Origin: Prochlorococcus sp. AG-363-B11
GTDB lineage: Bacteria > Cyanobacteriota > Cyanobacteriia > PCC-6307 > Cyanobiaceae
Direction of reading: 5' to 3'
DNA length: 64,000 nucleotides
Assembly: GCA_003278425.1 (NCBI GenBank)
Contig: QCFE01000009.1
Span: 1-64,000 of the forward strand
This document shows positions 9,822 through 21,583 of this stretch, piece after piece; within the stretch, counting starts at the first letter, position 1; every line of letters begins with the position of its first letter. Under the pieces are notes generated by a model. That model saw nothing but the letters and a program-made list of their open reading frames with translations. It made no database searches and was not told where the DNA came from. The position numbers and the translations under genes are program-made.

Positions 9822-11993
9822 GTGTCTAACTTTTTACTTGAGATTGGCACTGAGGAACTTCCTGCGGATTTTGCCAGATTAGTTATTTGTCAGTTAGAGC
9901 AATTAGTACGAAATGATCTTAAGGACGGCCGGCTTGAGTTTGACGATATTTATTGCTCAAGCACCCCTAGACGCATATTTGTCATTGTTAATTCATTAGC
10001 TGACTTTTCAGAAAACTTTGTTGATGAACGCAAAGGTCCCCCCTCATCAAAAGCATTTAAAAATGGAAAACCTACAGAAACCGCAATTGGATTTGCTAAA
10101 AGATATGGTCTATCTTTAGATGATCTTGAAATAAGAAATACTCCTAAGGGTGAATTCGTCTTTGGAAGAATATTTGTAAAGGGGGAGCCTTCTGAAAATC
10201 TGATAGTTGGATTAATCCCTAAATGGATTAATAGCATTCAAGGTAGACGATTTATGCGCTGGGGCGAAGGGGACGTAAGGTTCTCTCGTCCTATCAGGTG
10301 GATCCTTGCGTTTTTAGATGCTAAAACTATTAATTTGACACTTTCAGAATCTGATCCTCCTATTGTTTCCACCTGCACATCAAGAGGACACAGACTGCTA
10401 AAAAAAGAGGTGCCTATTGCTTCTTCTGATTGTTATGTTGAGACGATGAGAACTGCAGGGGTAATTGTTAGGCGGGATGAGAGACTCTCTTTGATAAAGG
10501 ATTTGGTAAGAAAGGCTTCAGAGGAGTTGGACTCTAGAGCTGATTTAACAAGTAATCTGTTAAATGAACTAACTGATTTAGTTGAGACACCAACTTCCTT
10601 AATTGGAGAATTTAAGAAATCTTTTTTAGACCTACCTTCAGAAGTCCTTACTACAGTGATGAAGGTTCATCAACGATATATTCCACTTTTTTATAATGAT
10701 GTTGTGATAGACCCTCTTGCTTTGGATGCCAATCAGATTCTTTTACCTCGCTTTATTTGTATCTGCAATGGGTTACCTGAGGCAAATGATTTAATCAGAG
10801 AAGGAAATGAGAAAGTCTTGAGAGCTAGATTTTCTGATGCAGAATTCTTTATTAAGGCTGATCGCTCCTTAAAAAGTTCAGAAAGAAGGGAGAAATTGAG
10901 CAAAGTAACATTTGCTGATGGTTTAGGGACATTGCTAGATAGACAGAAGCGAATTGAATGGCTTTCTGGAATCTTTTTAGATTACTTCTCAGAGGATTTA
11001 TCAGAGTTTGATTCTCAAACTTTGAAAAGAGCTGCATACTTCTGCAAGCATGATCTGGTAAGTCAAATGGTTGGTGAATTTCCAGAACTTCAAGGCATCA
11101 TAGGAGCTAAATATCTTCTTGCAGAGGGAGAATCTAGAGAGGTCTCATTAGCTGTTCTGGAGCAATACTTGCCTCGTGGACATGGAGATGACTTGCCTAA
11201 ATCCTTTGCTGGGTCTGCACTTGCTTTAGTTGATAGATTGGAACTTTTGTTAAGCATTTTTGCAAAAGGTGAAAGACCAAGCGGTTCTTCTGACCCTTAT
11301 GCTTTACGCAGGGCTGCTAATGGTGTCATTCAGATTATTTGGAATCAAGATTGGAAGGTTAATTTAGTCGCTTTATTTTCTTGTTCCATAGAATATTTGA
11401 CTGAAAACCTTATTTCCCTAGATGTAGATCCTCAATTGCTTTTGAATGATCTGCTGCATTTCTTTCATCAGAGAATTTCCAGTCTATTAGAAGAAGCAGG
11501 TTTTGATATTGATATCGTTCATGCCGTATCAGGAGAGACGATTAAAAGTAAACGTCTTCTATTAGATCCAACAGATACACTCAGGAGAGCATCGTTGTTA
11601 GCTGAAATGCGGGCAAACAAGAAATTGTTAGCTATTCACTCTGTAGTTAACAGAGCATCAAGATTAGCTCAGAAAAATGATTTATCTCCTGATGTACTTA
11701 GTGCTTTAGAGGTAGTAGATCCAGATTTGTTTGAAAAGAAAAGCGAGGAAAGAATGCTTGAAATCATTAATTCACTTGAGCCAATAGCAAAAAGCAACTC
11801 TTCTGAGCGTTATAGAAAGCTTGTTGAAGGTTTGGTTGATGGAGCTGAGGCTCTTTCAAACTTTTTTGATGGTGAAGAGAGTGTTTTAGTCATGGCTGAT
11901 GATGAAAATATTCGTAAAAACAGACTTAACCTATTGTCAGTTCTAACAAATCAGGCACAACTTATCGCAGATTTTAAATTTTTGGTTAATTAA
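9822..11993 (+). CDS. glyS: Glycyl-tRNA synthetase beta subunit
   Basis: FLLEIGTEELPADF; GPPSSKAF; MRWGEGDVRFSRPIRWI; GSSDPYALRRAANG. Confidence 0.97.
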   Translation: MSNFLLEIGTEELPADFARLVICQLEQLVRNDLKDGRLEFDDIYCSSTPRRIFVIVNSLADFSENFVDERKGPPSSKAFKNGKPTETAIGFAKRYGLSLDDLEIRNTPKGEFVFGRIFVKGEPSENLIVGLIPKWINSIQGRRFMRWGEGDVRFSRPIRWILAFLDAKTINLTLSESDPPIVSTCTSRGHRLLKKEVPIASSDCYVETMRTAGVIVRRDERLSLIKDLVRKASEELDSRADLTSNLLNELTDLVETPTSLIGEFKKSFLDLPSEVLTTVMKVHQRYIPLFYNDVVIDPLALDANQILLPRFICICNGLPEANDLIREGNEKVLRARFSDAEFFIKADRSLKSSERREKLSKVTFADGLGTLLDRQKRIEWLSGIFLDYFSEDLSEFDSQTLKRAAYFCKHDLVSQMVGEFPELQGIIGAKYLLAEGESREVSLAVLEQYLPRGHGDDLPKSFAGSALALVDRLELLLSIFAKGERPSGSSDPYALRRAANGVIQIIWNQDWKVNLVALFSCSIEYLTENLISLDVDPQLLLNDLLHFFHQRISSLLEEAGFDIDIVHAVSGETIKSKRLLLDPTDTLRRASLLAEMRANKKLLAIHSVVNRASRLAQKNDLSPDVLSALEVVDPDLFEKKSEERMLEIINSLEPIAKSNSSERYRKLVEGLVDGAEALSNFFDGEESVLVMADDENIRKNRLNLLSVLTNQAQLIADFKFLVN

Positions 11994-12010
11994 CAAAAGT
12001 AGACTAATTA

Positions 12011-13357
12011 TTAATTGTCTGTTTTTTTGTTTCCAACTTTGATTCCACCTTTAATGGTGCTTACAGCTAGCATCTTATTGACTTCATCTTCTTCTCTAAC
12101 AGTACTAGGAACAGGTTTATATGTTTTTGGTGCAAGAGCTCTTCCTCTTAGTACAGAACCAAGTGTCATGAATGTAAGCTTTAATTGTTGCAGTGGTTTC
12201 ATTGCAACAACAGTTTTGTATAGATAGCTATCAAAGGTTAGACGTTGAACGTCAAGATCATCACACATTTCAACGAACGCCTCACGGGCACCGTCATTTG
12301 AATAGAAGATATTCTGAAGGATCTCAAGAACTTTGTAGGTTGCACCATATTTTTTATCCCATTTTTTTATGTATTGCTTAAGATCTCCTTCTGTTGGAAT
12401 CTTAACCCCAGATTGACTTGCACTTACAATTTCTTCTGCGCACATGCGGCCACTTTTTGCTGCAAAATAAATTCCTTCACCTGAGCTCTTTGTTACATAA
12501 CCAGCCGCATCACCAACCAAGGCCATTCTTCCAACAACGCGTCTTGGCCTAGGGTGTTCTGGTATTGGATGAGCTTCTACTTTTATAACTTCTCCGTTAA
12601 CAAGGCGTTTCTTTGCACGTTCTCTTACTCCTTCTTGTAGATCCTTTATAAGAGATTGATTTTTTTGCATTGTTCCTGTTCCAACTGCTACATGGTCATA
12701 TTTGGGAAATACCCACCCATAAAAATCTGGTGAAACATCTGTCCCTACATACATTTCAGCTAAGTCTTGGTAATAGCCCATCTCTTTTTCCGGAAGCTTT
12801 ATTCTTTCTTGAAAAGCAATCGCAACGTTGTAATCACCAGCATCCATTGCTTTTGCTACTCGGCTATTAGCCCCATCTGCACCAATAATTAGATCAACTT
12901 CTAATGTTTTAGCTTCTCCTTTAGATTCCCCACTAGAGTAATCGGAATAACTAAGTTTATAGGGCCCCTCTTTATTTGTACCTGTATCTATCTTGGTGAC
13001 CAGTCCATTAACTAGATTTGCACCTAATTCAGCTGCTCTATCTCTCATAAAGGCATCCATGACTTCTCGTCTACACATCCCGATATACTCGTTTTCAGTT
13101 TTTCCATAAACCTTATCAAGGCTGATATCCACCTCTCTATTAGAAGGAGAAATCATTCGCATGTTCCTAACCTTCCTATCAATGATTGAGTCAGGGAGAT
13201 CAAATTCAGAAACCATGCATAAAGGAATTGCTCCTCCACAAGGCTTGGCATTGTCAAGCTTCCTTTCGAAAATCCAAGTTTTGATTCCTGCTTTTGCAAG
13301 GATTTCAGCTGCACAGGAACCACTTGGGCCTCCACCGATCACTGCAACACGCAACAT
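12011..13357 (-). CDS. chlP: Geranylgeranyl reductase
   Basis: RVAVIGGGPSGSCAAEILA FAD motif, PCGGAIPLCMVSEFDLP, LVGDAAGYVTKSSGEGIYFAAKSG. Confidence 0.95.
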   Translation of the reverse strand: MLRVAVIGGGPSGSCAAEILAKAGIKTWIFERKLDNAKPCGGAIPLCMVSEFDLPDSIIDRKVRNMRMISPSNREVDISLDKVYGKTENEYIGMCRREVMDAFMRDRAAELGANLVNGLVTKIDTGTNKEGPYKLSYSDYSSGESKGEAKTLEVDLIIGADGANSRVAKAMDAGDYNVAIAFQERIKLPEKEMGYYQDLAEMYVGTDVSPDFYGWVFPKYDHVAVGTGTMQKNQSLIKDLQEGVRERAKKRLVNGEVIKVEAHPIPEHPRPRRVVGRMALVGDAAGYVTKSSGEGIYFAAKSGRMCAEEIVSASQSGVKIPTEGDLKQYIKKWDKKYGATYKVLEILQNIFYSNDGAREAFVEMCDDLDVQRLTFDSYLYKTVVAMKPLQQLKLTFMTLGSVLRGRALAPKTYKPVPSTVREEDEVNKMLAVSTIKGGIKVGNKKTDN

Positions 13358-13456
13358 CTTTTTTTGGTCAATTTTTATATTCTTATTTTAAAACCTACAT
13401 CAAGAAGATTTACTGTATGAACTAGTTAGCTAAGACCGTTACGATCGAAATAGGAT

Positions 13457-14230
13457 TTGATTTTTTATTTTGTGAGTAGAGCAGAACGCTCTAAAGCTAA
13501 TAATAATGGCGAGATCCCACTCGCAAGAAGGTTTAAACCTGTTAGAGGGGCTTTTAGTGCCAGGTTTAAGTATCTATTTTTCGGATCACTTTTCTTAACC
13601 TTAATTTCACTTTTTATTACTATTACATCAAATTCTTTTGAAAGATTTTCAATTGCAGCGAGACAAAAACATCTGAATTCATTGATTTCATCAGACGGAC
13701 TTTTATTGGGCCATTTCCCTTATCCTGAAGCTTCAAGTGGTGAACTGGTGGTCGCCTATGCGGGTTTGAAGCTGCATCGAGATACTTTTATAGCTTTAAG
13801 GGATATGAGAGCTGCTGCCGCTTATGATGGGGTTAGCTTGGTTTTGTTGAGTGGTTATCGTTCTATAGATCTTCAGGAAGAAATCTTTTACAAAAATAAA
13901 TCACTCCGAAATCAAATTGCAATTGAACGGGCAAAGGTCTCTGCGCCACCTGGATATTCTGAGCACAGTACTGGATATGCAATTGATCTAGGTGATGCAA
14001 CTATGCGAGAAACAGATTTTGAAGAGAGTTTCGAAGGGACACCCGCATTTAAATGGCTGAATAGAAATGCCGCAAAATTTCACTTCGTGCTTTCATTTCC
14101 AAAAGATAATTCTCAAGGTGTAAGTTATGAGCCATGGCATTGGCGATATGAAGGAACAGTTGATGCTTTAAGGAAATTTGAACCTGCCAATAAGAGACTT
14201 CGCCAAGAAAGAAACTCTAAAAGTAAGTAG
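13457..14230 (+). CDS. D-alanyl-D-alanine carboxypeptidase (VanY family), membrane-anchored
   Basis: N-terminal TM; LLSGYRSIDLQ, PPGYSEHSTGYAIDLGD, EPWHWRYEG. Confidence 0.87.
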   Translation: MIFYFVSRAERSKANNNGEIPLARRFKPVRGAFSARFKYLFFGSLFLTLISLFITITSNSFERFSIAARQKHLNSLISSDGLLLGHFPYPEASSGELVVAYAGLKLHRDTFIALRDMRAAAAYDGVSLVLLSGYRSIDLQEEIFYKNKSLRNQIAIERAKVSAPPGYSEHSTGYAIDLGDATMRETDFEESFEGTPAFKWLNRNAAKFHFVLSFPKDNSQGVSYEPWHWRYEGTVDALRKFEPANKRLRQERNSKSK

Positions 14231-14318
14231 CTCCCTATGTATGAAATCACTCAAAAGGGATACCTTCAATATCTATGCTTTGTTAAGCTCTTCTTTCTTT
14301 TTAGAGCTGATTTTTTAA

Positions 14319-16121
14319 ATGATTTCTAATCAACAAGCTCTTAGGAATATCGCAATTGTTGCCCATGTGGACCATGGAAAAACAACTCTTGTAGATGCTC
14401 TCTTAAGTCAGTCGGGAATATTTAGAGATAACGAGGCAGTACCAACATGTGTAATGGATTCCAATGATTTAGAACGAGAGCGAGGCATTACAATACTTTC
14501 AAAGAACACTGCAGTTATATACAACGAAACAAGAATAAATATCGTTGATACACCTGGACACGCTGATTTTGGCGGAGAAGTTGAAAGAGTCCTTGGAATG
14601 GTTGACGGTTGTTTGCTGATTGTTGATGCGAACGAAGGTCCTATGCCTCAAACTCGTTTTGTTCTCAAGAAGGCACTTGAGCAAGGACTTAGGCCAATTG
14701 TTTTTGTAAATAAGATTGATAGGGCAAGAGTGGATCCAGAGACTGCAGTTGATAAAGTTCTAGATCTTTTTATTGAACTTGGTGCTGATGATGATCAATG
14801 TGATTTTCCTTATTTATTTGGAAGTGGAATAGGAGGTTACGCAAAACCTGATATGGCAACAGAAAGTGAAAATATGAAGCCCCTTTTTGATGCAATTATC
14901 CGACATGTTCCGCCACCTATCGGAGACCAATGCAAACCTTTACAATTACAAATTACATCTTTAGATTATTCAGATTTTCTTGGCAGAATTATAATTGGAC
15001 GGGTTCATAATGGTGTTATTAGAAGTGGTCAAAGAGCTTCACTTATTAAAGAGAATGGGAAGATAAAGCAAGGGAAAATAACTAAGTTGATGGGTTTTGA
15101 AGGGTTAAAAAGAATTGAAATAAATGAAGCATTTGCTGGAAATATTGTCGCAGTTTCTGGATTTGATGATGTTAATATTGGCGAAACAATAGCTTGCCCT
15201 GATGAACCAAATGCTCTCCCTTTAATTAAAGTTGATGAACCAACTTTACAAATGACCTTCGTTGTAAATGACTCACCATTTGCAGGAAAAGAAGGAAAGT
15301 TTGTTACAAGTAGACAGTTAAGAGAAAGATTATTTAAAGAACTACTTACAAATGTCGCCCTTCGAGTAGATGAAACTGACTCGCCAGATAGATTTGCCGT
15401 TTGTGGTAGAGGAGAACTCCACTTAGGGATATTGATTGAAACAATGAGAAGAGAAGGTTATGAGTTTCAGGTCTCTCAACCTCAGGTTATTTTTAGAACA
15501 ATTGAAGATATAAATTGTGAGCCAGTAGAAACATTAGTCCTGGATGTACCAGAAGAATCAGTAGGTACATGTATTGAGAAACTTGGAACTAGAAAAAGTG
15601 AGATGCAAAATTTGGTTAATACAAATGATGGGCGAACTCAGTTGGAGTTTTTAATCCCTTCTAGAGGTTTAATAGGTTTTAGAGGTGAATTTATTCGGGC
15701 AACAAGAGGAGAAGGAATTATGAGTCATTCATTTTTTGAATATAGACCTATGTTAGGAGAATTTGAGTCTAGGAGAAATGGTGTATTAATTTCTTTTGAA
15801 GAAGGCGTATCAACTTTCTACTCTTTAAAAAATGCAGAGGATAGAGGGCAGTTTTTTATTAATCCAGGAACAAAAGTATATAAAGGAATGATCATTGGTG
15901 AACATAATCGACCCCAAGACTTGGAAATTAATATATGTAAATCAAAACAGCTAACTAATATGAGATCAGCTGGTGCAGAAGAGCTTGATAGTTTGCAATC
16001 GCCTATAGATATTACTTTAGAACGAGCACTAGAATATATTGGACCTGGGGAAATGCTAGAAGTGACCCCTGAGTCAATTAGGCTTAGAAAGATGCCTGAT
16101 AACAAGAAAATAAAGCGTTAG
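14319..16121 (+). CDS. typA: GTP-binding protein TypA/BipA
   Basis: NIAIVAHVDHGKTTLVDALL, DTPGHADFGGEVER, NKIDR. Confidence 0.97.
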   Translation: MISNQQALRNIAIVAHVDHGKTTLVDALLSQSGIFRDNEAVPTCVMDSNDLERERGITILSKNTAVIYNETRINIVDTPGHADFGGEVERVLGMVDGCLLIVDANEGPMPQTRFVLKKALEQGLRPIVFVNKIDRARVDPETAVDKVLDLFIELGADDDQCDFPYLFGSGIGGYAKPDMATESENMKPLFDAIIRHVPPPIGDQCKPLQLQITSLDYSDFLGRIIIGRVHNGVIRSGQRASLIKENGKIKQGKITKLMGFEGLKRIEINEAFAGNIVAVSGFDDVNIGETIACPDEPNALPLIKVDEPTLQMTFVVNDSPFAGKEGKFVTSRQLRERLFKELLTNVALRVDETDSPDRFAVCGRGELHLGILIETMRREGYEFQVSQPQVIFRTIEDINCEPVETLVLDVPEESVGTCIEKLGTRKSEMQNLVNTNDGRTQLEFLIPSRGLIGFRGEFIRATRGEGIMSHSFFEYRPMLGEFESRRNGVLISFEEGVSTFYSLKNAEDRGQFFINPGTKVYKGMIIGEHNRPQDLEINICKSKQLTNMRSAGAEELDSLQSPIDITLERALEYIGPGEMLEVTPESIRLRKMPDNKKIKR

Positions 16122-16128
16122 ACTTTTT

Positions 16129-16524
16129 ATGAATAATTTCATTCCTTTCAGTAATGCAGATGAATCATTTGAGAATGCAATAGAGTTATTTAATAATCAG
16201 GAATGGTATTTAGCTCATGATGAACTAGAAGCTATTTGGCATAAAACAGATGGGAAGGAAAGAATAACTATTCAAGCTATTTTACAGATTGCTGTTGCCC
16301 AGGTTCATCTATCAAATGATAATTATAATGGGGCTACTATCTTGTATGGAGAAGGCTTAGGTAGACTCAATAATAACAAAGTCCCAGACTTGGGCTTGGA
16401 TCTTCACGAATTTATTAAGGCTATAAAAAAAAGGCTATTAATTTTACAAGTTGGTGGAGATTTGACCGACATCTGTCTTCCAAAGTTGATTAGAAAATGC
16501 AAAACTAAACCACTTTTTAAGTAA
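16129..16524 (+). CDS. DUF309-family protein
   Basis: AIELFNNQEWYLAHDELEAIWHKTDGKER...ILQIAVAQVHL. Confidence 0.8.
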   Translation: MNNFIPFSNADESFENAIELFNNQEWYLAHDELEAIWHKTDGKERITIQAILQIAVAQVHLSNDNYNGATILYGEGLGRLNNNKVPDLGLDLHEFIKAIKKRLLILQVGGDLTDICLPKLIRKCKTKPLFK

Positions 16525-16754
16525 TTAAATTTTTACTAGTTTGAAACTTTTTACTGATACTCTAAACCCTTTGATATATAATTATTAAATAGTTTGAGAA
16601 GGTATTTCTTTAGAATTAAATTGCTATTAACTAGTTATACTGAAAAGAGTGAGAGCGGGCCCCTTTTTTGCTGACCTGTAGCTGCTCCTCAAGATGAATA
16701 ACTTATGATCAAAATATATACTCCAAAAAGGATTAATTCTTTCTTCTGCTAGTT

Positions 16755-17483
16755 ATGAGTCTTATCCTTGATCAAGTCTCATTATCGATTCAAGGTAAAA
16801 ACCTTGTTGATCAGATCAGCCTGGAAGTTAAACCCGGAGAAGTAATAGGGCTGCTTGGACCTAATGGTGCTGGTAAAACTACAACTTTCAACCTAGCAAT
16901 TGGTCAATTATCTGCTGACTCTGGTCGAGTTATTCTCGATGATCGTATGGTCACAGAATTATCGATGACTTATCGAGCTCGATTGGGTCTTGGGTACCTT
17001 CCTCAAGAAGCGAGTGTCTTTAGAAGTCTTACTGTAGCTCAAAATCTTGATATAGCGCTTTCACAGGCTTTTTCTAATCCGGCACATAGAAGAATTAGAC
17101 GAGAAAAGTTAATTAATGAGTTCAATTTAAATTCCTTTTTGGATAGGGTTGGTTATAAGCTTTCTGGTGGTGAAAGACGTCGATGTGAGGTTGCAAGGGC
17201 TTTGGCATTGGGACGTAAAGGTCCTAATTACTTTCTATTAGATGAGCCTTTTGCAGGTGTAGATCCCAAGGCAGTTGTTGACCTTCAAAACCTTATACAG
17301 AAATTGCGTATGGATGGAATGGGGATTTTAATTACTGACCATAATGTTAGAGAAACGCTTGCAATAACTGATCGCTCTTATATTCTTAGCAATGGAAAGA
17401 TTCTTGCTTCAGGTACTTCTGCTCAGATCTCAAAGAACTCCTTAGTTAAAACACATTATTTAGGAGAGGGATTTCAGCTTTGA
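16755..17483 (+). CDS. lptB: LPS export ABC transporter ATP-binding protein LptB
   Basis: GLLGPNGAGKTTTFNL, LGLGYLPQEASVFR, LSGGERRRCEVARAL, DEPFAGVDP. Confidence 0.95.
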   Translation: MSLILDQVSLSIQGKNLVDQISLEVKPGEVIGLLGPNGAGKTTTFNLAIGQLSADSGRVILDDRMVTELSMTYRARLGLGYLPQEASVFRSLTVAQNLDIALSQAFSNPAHRRIRREKLINEFNLNSFLDRVGYKLSGGERRRCEVARALALGRKGPNYFLLDEPFAGVDPKAVVDLQNLIQKLRMDGMGILITDHNVRETLAITDRSYILSNGKILASGTSAQISKNSLVKTHYLGEGFQL

Positions 17484-18691
17484 ATTCATCTCCTCGTTAC
17501 AACTATTTTTATGATGACTCATTATTGAGAAAATTTCCAAAATTTCTTTTTTCTAAATGGAGATCTATACCTCTTCTAGATAGATGGCTTTTTCAAGAAC
17601 TATTCCCTACTTTTCTATTTACAGTTTCAGCTTTCACCGTTGTATCACTTTCAGTGGGGGTAATGTTTGATCTTGTCCGAAAAATAGTCGAGTCAGGGCT
17701 CTCATTGAAATTTGCATTACAAGTATTTTTTCTTAAGCTTCCTAGCTTTCTTGTTCTTTCTTTTCCAATGGCAATACTTATGGCAACATTGCTAACTTTT
17801 AGTAGGCTGTCATCTAATAGTGAGATAAAAGCTCTTAAAAGTCTTGGAATTTCAACAAAAAGAATCATAGTTTCTTCTTTATTATTTGGCCTTTTAATGA
17901 CATCAATTACATTTATTTTTAATGATATGATTGTCCCAATTTCAAATAAAAATGCAGAGGCTGTTTTAAGAAAAGGTTTGGGAGTATCAATGCATTCTGA
18001 TTATGTCGAAGACATAATTTATTCTCGTTTTGGCAAGATTAGTGATCCTGATTCTAATAAGGAAATTGATGGCATGACTCATTTATTCTATTCAAAGGAA
18101 TTTCAGAATAGAAAAATGGTTGATGTTACAGTCTTGGACTTCTCTCGTCTTGGATATAAGCAAATGCTTATTGCAAAGAATGCATTGTGGAATGAGACAG
18201 ATTCAAATTGGGAGTTTTCAAATGGTAAGATTTTAACAATTTCACCTGACGGCGGCTCTACCTCAATTACTTTTGAAAATTATACTTACCCTTTAGATTC
18301 TGGTTTGAAGAAGTTATCTGATCTTCCTAAAGACCCAAGTTATATGAGACTATCAGATATTTTTAAGGCTAAGGACTTCTATAAAATCTCAGGTAATATT
18401 AAGGAGGAGAGAAGAATGAAAGTACGTATTCAGGAGAGGTTTACTCTGCCAATTGCTTGTTTAGTCTTTAGCTTGATAGGTAGTTCTCTTGCTTGCTCTT
18501 CTAAGACCAGATCCAGTCAAAGTAAAGGATTTATATTAAGTATAATTCTTATTCTCTTTTACTACATACTAAGCTTTGTTTTTAGTTCATTGGGAGTTTC
18601 AGGATCTGTAAGCCCCCTAATCAGTGCATGGCTACCTGTATTTATTTCACTCTCAGGAGGCCTTTATCTATTAAAAGAGGCGGACAGTTGA
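17480..18691 (+). CDS. LptF/LptG (YjgP/YjgQ) family permease
   Basis: LLDRWLFQELFPTFLFT..., multiple TM segments, 4-nt overlap with lptB. Confidence 0.9.
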   Translation: MNSSPRYNYFYDDSLLRKFPKFLFSKWRSIPLLDRWLFQELFPTFLFTVSAFTVVSLSVGVMFDLVRKIVESGLSLKFALQVFFLKLPSFLVLSFPMAILMATLLTFSRLSSNSEIKALKSLGISTKRIIVSSLLFGLLMTSITFIFNDMIVPISNKNAEAVLRKGLGVSMHSDYVEDIIYSRFGKISDPDSNKEIDGMTHLFYSKEFQNRKMVDVTVLDFSRLGYKQMLIAKNALWNETDSNWEFSNGKILTISPDGGSTSITFENYTYPLDSGLKKLSDLPKDPSYMRLSDIFKAKDFYKISGNIKEERRMKVRIQERFTLPIACLVFSLIGSSLACSSKTRSSQSKGFILSIILILFYYILSFVFSSLGVSGSVSPLISAWLPVFISLSGGLYLLKEADS

Positions 18692-18726
18692 TTTTTATAT
18701 ACGATAAAAACTAATTATTAAATTCT

Positions 18727-19662
18727 ATGAAAACTATGAATTTTGAAGCTTATTTTTCTGATCCAGTAATAGCACTTGGCCTTCTCTCCTTCCTATTGCT
18801 TCTTTTATCTCTTCCTATTACTTTTTGGAATGCTAGAGATAAAGCAAGTTCACCTATTTCTCGCACTATTATTTCATTGGCGAACATTATATTGGCTGCG
18901 CAATTGATACTTAGATGGTGGCAATCAGGACATTTCCCTATAAGTAATCTTTACGAGTCTTTGTGCTTTTTGACCTGGGGGTTAACTTTAACCCAACTAT
19001 TAATAGAAAGAGTTATCCCAACGGCCTTTGTTCAAGCTACCCTTACTCCTATATCATTAATTTCCATAGCATTTGCTAGCTTTGTTCTTCCAGAAGATCT
19101 TCAAGCTGCTTCTCCTTTAGTTCCTGCTCTTAGATCTAGTTGGCTGGTTATGCATGTCAGCGTGATTATGTGCAGTTACGCTGCTTTAATTTTGGGTTCT
19201 TTATTATCATTTGCAGTATTAATTTCTAATAATGGAGAAGAGCTTCAACTTCGTGGGAGTTCTATAGGAGTTGGTGAATTTCGCGAAAAAGGTTACAAAG
19301 ATAAGATAATCGGTAATATTGAAGATCTGACGCCTGTTGTATTTTCACCGACAGAGAAAATTGACAATCTAAGCTATAGAACAATATCTTTTGGATTCTT
19401 ATTACTAACTTTCGGCTTGATAAGTGGAGCTGTATGGGCGAATGAAGCCTGGGGGAGCTGGTGGAGTTGGGATCCAAAAGAAACGTGGGCTTTTATTTCC
19501 TGGCTTGTTTATGCCGCCTATTTGCACACTAGATTAAGTCGTGGTTGGCAGGGAAGGAGACCTGCATTTATTGCAATAGGTGGCTTATTTGTAATACTTA
19601 TTTGTTATATAGGGGTAAATCTTCTTGGTATTGGGCTCCATAGTTATGGCTGGTTTTTGTAA
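18727..19662 (+). CDS. ccsA: Cytochrome c biogenesis protein CcsA
   Basis: [28 protein letters not shown]; multi-TM. Confidence 0.95.
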   Translation: MKTMNFEAYFSDPVIALGLLSFLLLLLSLPITFWNARDKASSPISRTIISLANIILAAQLILRWWQSGHFPISNLYESLCFLTWGLTLTQLLIERVIPTAFVQATLTPISLISIAFASFVLPEDLQAASPLVPALRSSWLVMHVSVIMCSYAALILGSLLSFAVLISNNGEELQLRGSSIGVGEFREKGYKDKIIGNIEDLTPVVFSPTEKIDNLSYRTISFGFLLLTFGLISGAVWANEAWGSWWSWDPKETWAFISWLVYAAYLHTRLSRGWQGRRPAFIAIGGLFVILICYIGVNLLGIGLHSYGWFL

Positions 19663-19679
19663 CTCTTGATAACCTTTAA

Positions 19680-20348
19680 TTAGGGCCTTTTGCTATTTCT
19701 GATTCCTTTAATTGCTTCTGCATAATTTGGTTGATTAAATACACCTGAACCACTAACTATTGCATTAGCGCCAGCTTCTATTACTTTCCAAGCATTGTTT
19801 TCTTTAATACCCCCATCAACTTCTATCCACGGGTCAAGGCCCCTCTCGTTGCAAATTCGGCGAAGGTCACGAATCTTATCAACTTGATTCTCAATAAAGC
19901 TTTGCCCTCCAAAACCAGGATTCACGCTCATTATTAAAACCAGATCACATAAATCTAAGCAATATTGAAGAGTATCTAGAGGAGTACTGGGATTTAGCAC
20001 TGCCCCTGCTTTCTTACCTAGATCTTTTATTTGAGCTAGGTTTCTATGAAGATGAGGACAAGCTTCAACCTGAACATAAATATGGTCAGCTCCTGCCTTA
20101 GCAAAATCTCCAACATATTTTTCTGGCTCTATGATCATTAAATGAACATCTAATGGCTTTTTGGTTACAGGTCTAAGTGCTTCTACAATCAATGGACCAA
20201 TCGTGATATTTGGAACAAATCTTCCATCCATTACATCGACATGAATCCAGTCAGCACCAGCTTTGTCGATTGCTTCAACTTCTTCCCCTAATCTCGCGAA
20301 ATCCGCGGAAAGGATCGAAGGCGCTATCACAAGTGATTTAGAACTCAT
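19680..20348 (-). CDS. rpe: Ribulose-phosphate 3-epimerase
   Basis: [48 protein letters not shown]. Confidence 0.97.
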   Translation of the reverse strand: MSSKSLVIAPSILSADFARLGEEVEAIDKAGADWIHVDVMDGRFVPNITIGPLIVEALRPVTKKPLDVHLMIIEPEKYVGDFAKAGADHIYVQVEACPHLHRNLAQIKDLGKKAGAVLNPSTPLDTLQYCLDLCDLVLIMSVNPGFGGQSFIENQVDKIRDLRRICNERGLDPWIEVDGGIKENNAWKVIEAGANAIVSGSGVFNQPNYAEAIKGIRNSKRP

Positions 20349-20544
20349 CGATATTTTAAAAATTACTTTTTGATTCTATTAAATGGTGGTTCTTTAAAGG
20401 AAAACTCGATCCACTGATAAAATTTTAAAATCAGCAGACAAAATTAGATTAGGCATATTTTTGATCAGAGAGTTTCTTCGATCATTTATAGTCCTCCCAT
20501 TATGGGTTCATTTGCTTAGCCCTCAATTATCCAACGTTTAAAAA

Positions 20545-21549
20545 GTGGACCGCACTCTCATTCAAGAAATTCTCGAAGTTGTCGAGCAGGCAGCAATAGC
20601 TTCTGCCGAACTAACAGGTTTAGGTAAGAAAGATGAAGCCGATGCAGCTGCAGTCGAAGCTATGCGTAAGCGAATGGGAGCAATTCAGATGCAAGGTCGA
20701 ATTGTTATAGGAGAAGGCGAGAGGGATGAGGCTCCTATGCTTTATATAGGTGAAGAGGTAGGTAGTGGTTCTGGCCCTGGAGTTGATTTTGCTGTAGATC
20801 CATGTGAAGGAACAAACCTTTGTGCTAACAACCAACGTGGGTCGATGGCTGTTTTAGCAGCTTCAGATCGTGGAGGATTGTTTAATGCTCCAGACTTTTA
20901 TATGAAGAAATTAGCTGCACCTCCAGCTGCAAAAGGGAAAGTCGATATCCGTAAATCTGCTACTGAAAATATAAAAATCCTTAGTGATTGTCTTGGAATA
21001 GCAGCAAGTGAATTGACAATTGTTGTTATGGATAGAGCTCGTCATAAAGATTTGATTTCAGAAATTCGTTCTACAGGTGCACGTGTACAACCTATATCTG
21101 ATGGAGATGTTCAAGCTGCTATAGCTTGTGGTTTTGCAGGTACAGGTACTCATTGCCTAATGGGAATTGGCGCTGCTCCTGAAGGTGTGATATCTGCTGC
21201 TGCAATGAGAGCACTTGGAGGACACTTTCAAGGCCAATTAGTTTATGACCCAGCTATTGCTATGACAGAAGAATGGGCTGACTATACAAAAGAAGGTAAT
21301 ATCGCACGACTTAATGAAATGGGGATAACAGATGGAGATAAAATTTATGAAGCAGATGAATTGGCATCAGGAGAAAATGTTGTATTTGCTGGCAGCGGTA
21401 TTACAGATGGCCTCTTATTTAATGGAGTTAAGTTTGAAAAGGATTGTACTCGCACTAGTAGCCTTGTGATTAGTACTCTTGATAACACTGCACGTTTCAC
21501 TAATACTGTTCACATTAAAGAAGGGGCAAAAAGCATTGCCTTAAGTTAA
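20545..21549 (+). CDS. glpX: Fructose-1,6-/sedoheptulose-1,7-bisphosphatase (class II, GlpX type)
   Basis: [39 protein letters not shown] start. Confidence 0.95.
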   Translation: MDRTLIQEILEVVEQAAIASAELTGLGKKDEADAAAVEAMRKRMGAIQMQGRIVIGEGERDEAPMLYIGEEVGSGSGPGVDFAVDPCEGTNLCANNQRGSMAVLAASDRGGLFNAPDFYMKKLAAPPAAKGKVDIRKSATENIKILSDCLGIAASELTIVVMDRARHKDLISEIRSTGARVQPISDGDVQAAIACGFAGTGTHCLMGIGAAPEGVISAAAMRALGGHFQGQLVYDPAIAMTEEWADYTKEGNIARLNEMGITDGDKIYEADELASGENVVFAGSGITDGLLFNGVKFEKDCTRTSSLVISTLDNTARFTNTVHIKEGAKSIALS

Positions 21550-21583
21550 AAGCCACCTAAACCGTTATTTACTAAATTTACTT

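Noticed and set aside
9950-10237. Minus-strand ORF of 95 aa inside glyS
   Set aside because: Antisense to a core gene; no independent support
7248-14230. VanX-like and VanY-like genes as a vancomycin resistance cluster
   Set aside because: Genes are ~6 kb apart, separated by sir, glyS and chlP, with no vanH/vanA/vanS/vanR; more likely ordinary peptidoglycan turnover enzymes
16525-16754. Possible small RNA before lptB (GC-richer GAGCGGGCCCCTTTTTTGCTGACC segment)
   Set aside because: No recognisable conserved ncRNA motif or clear terminator hairpin
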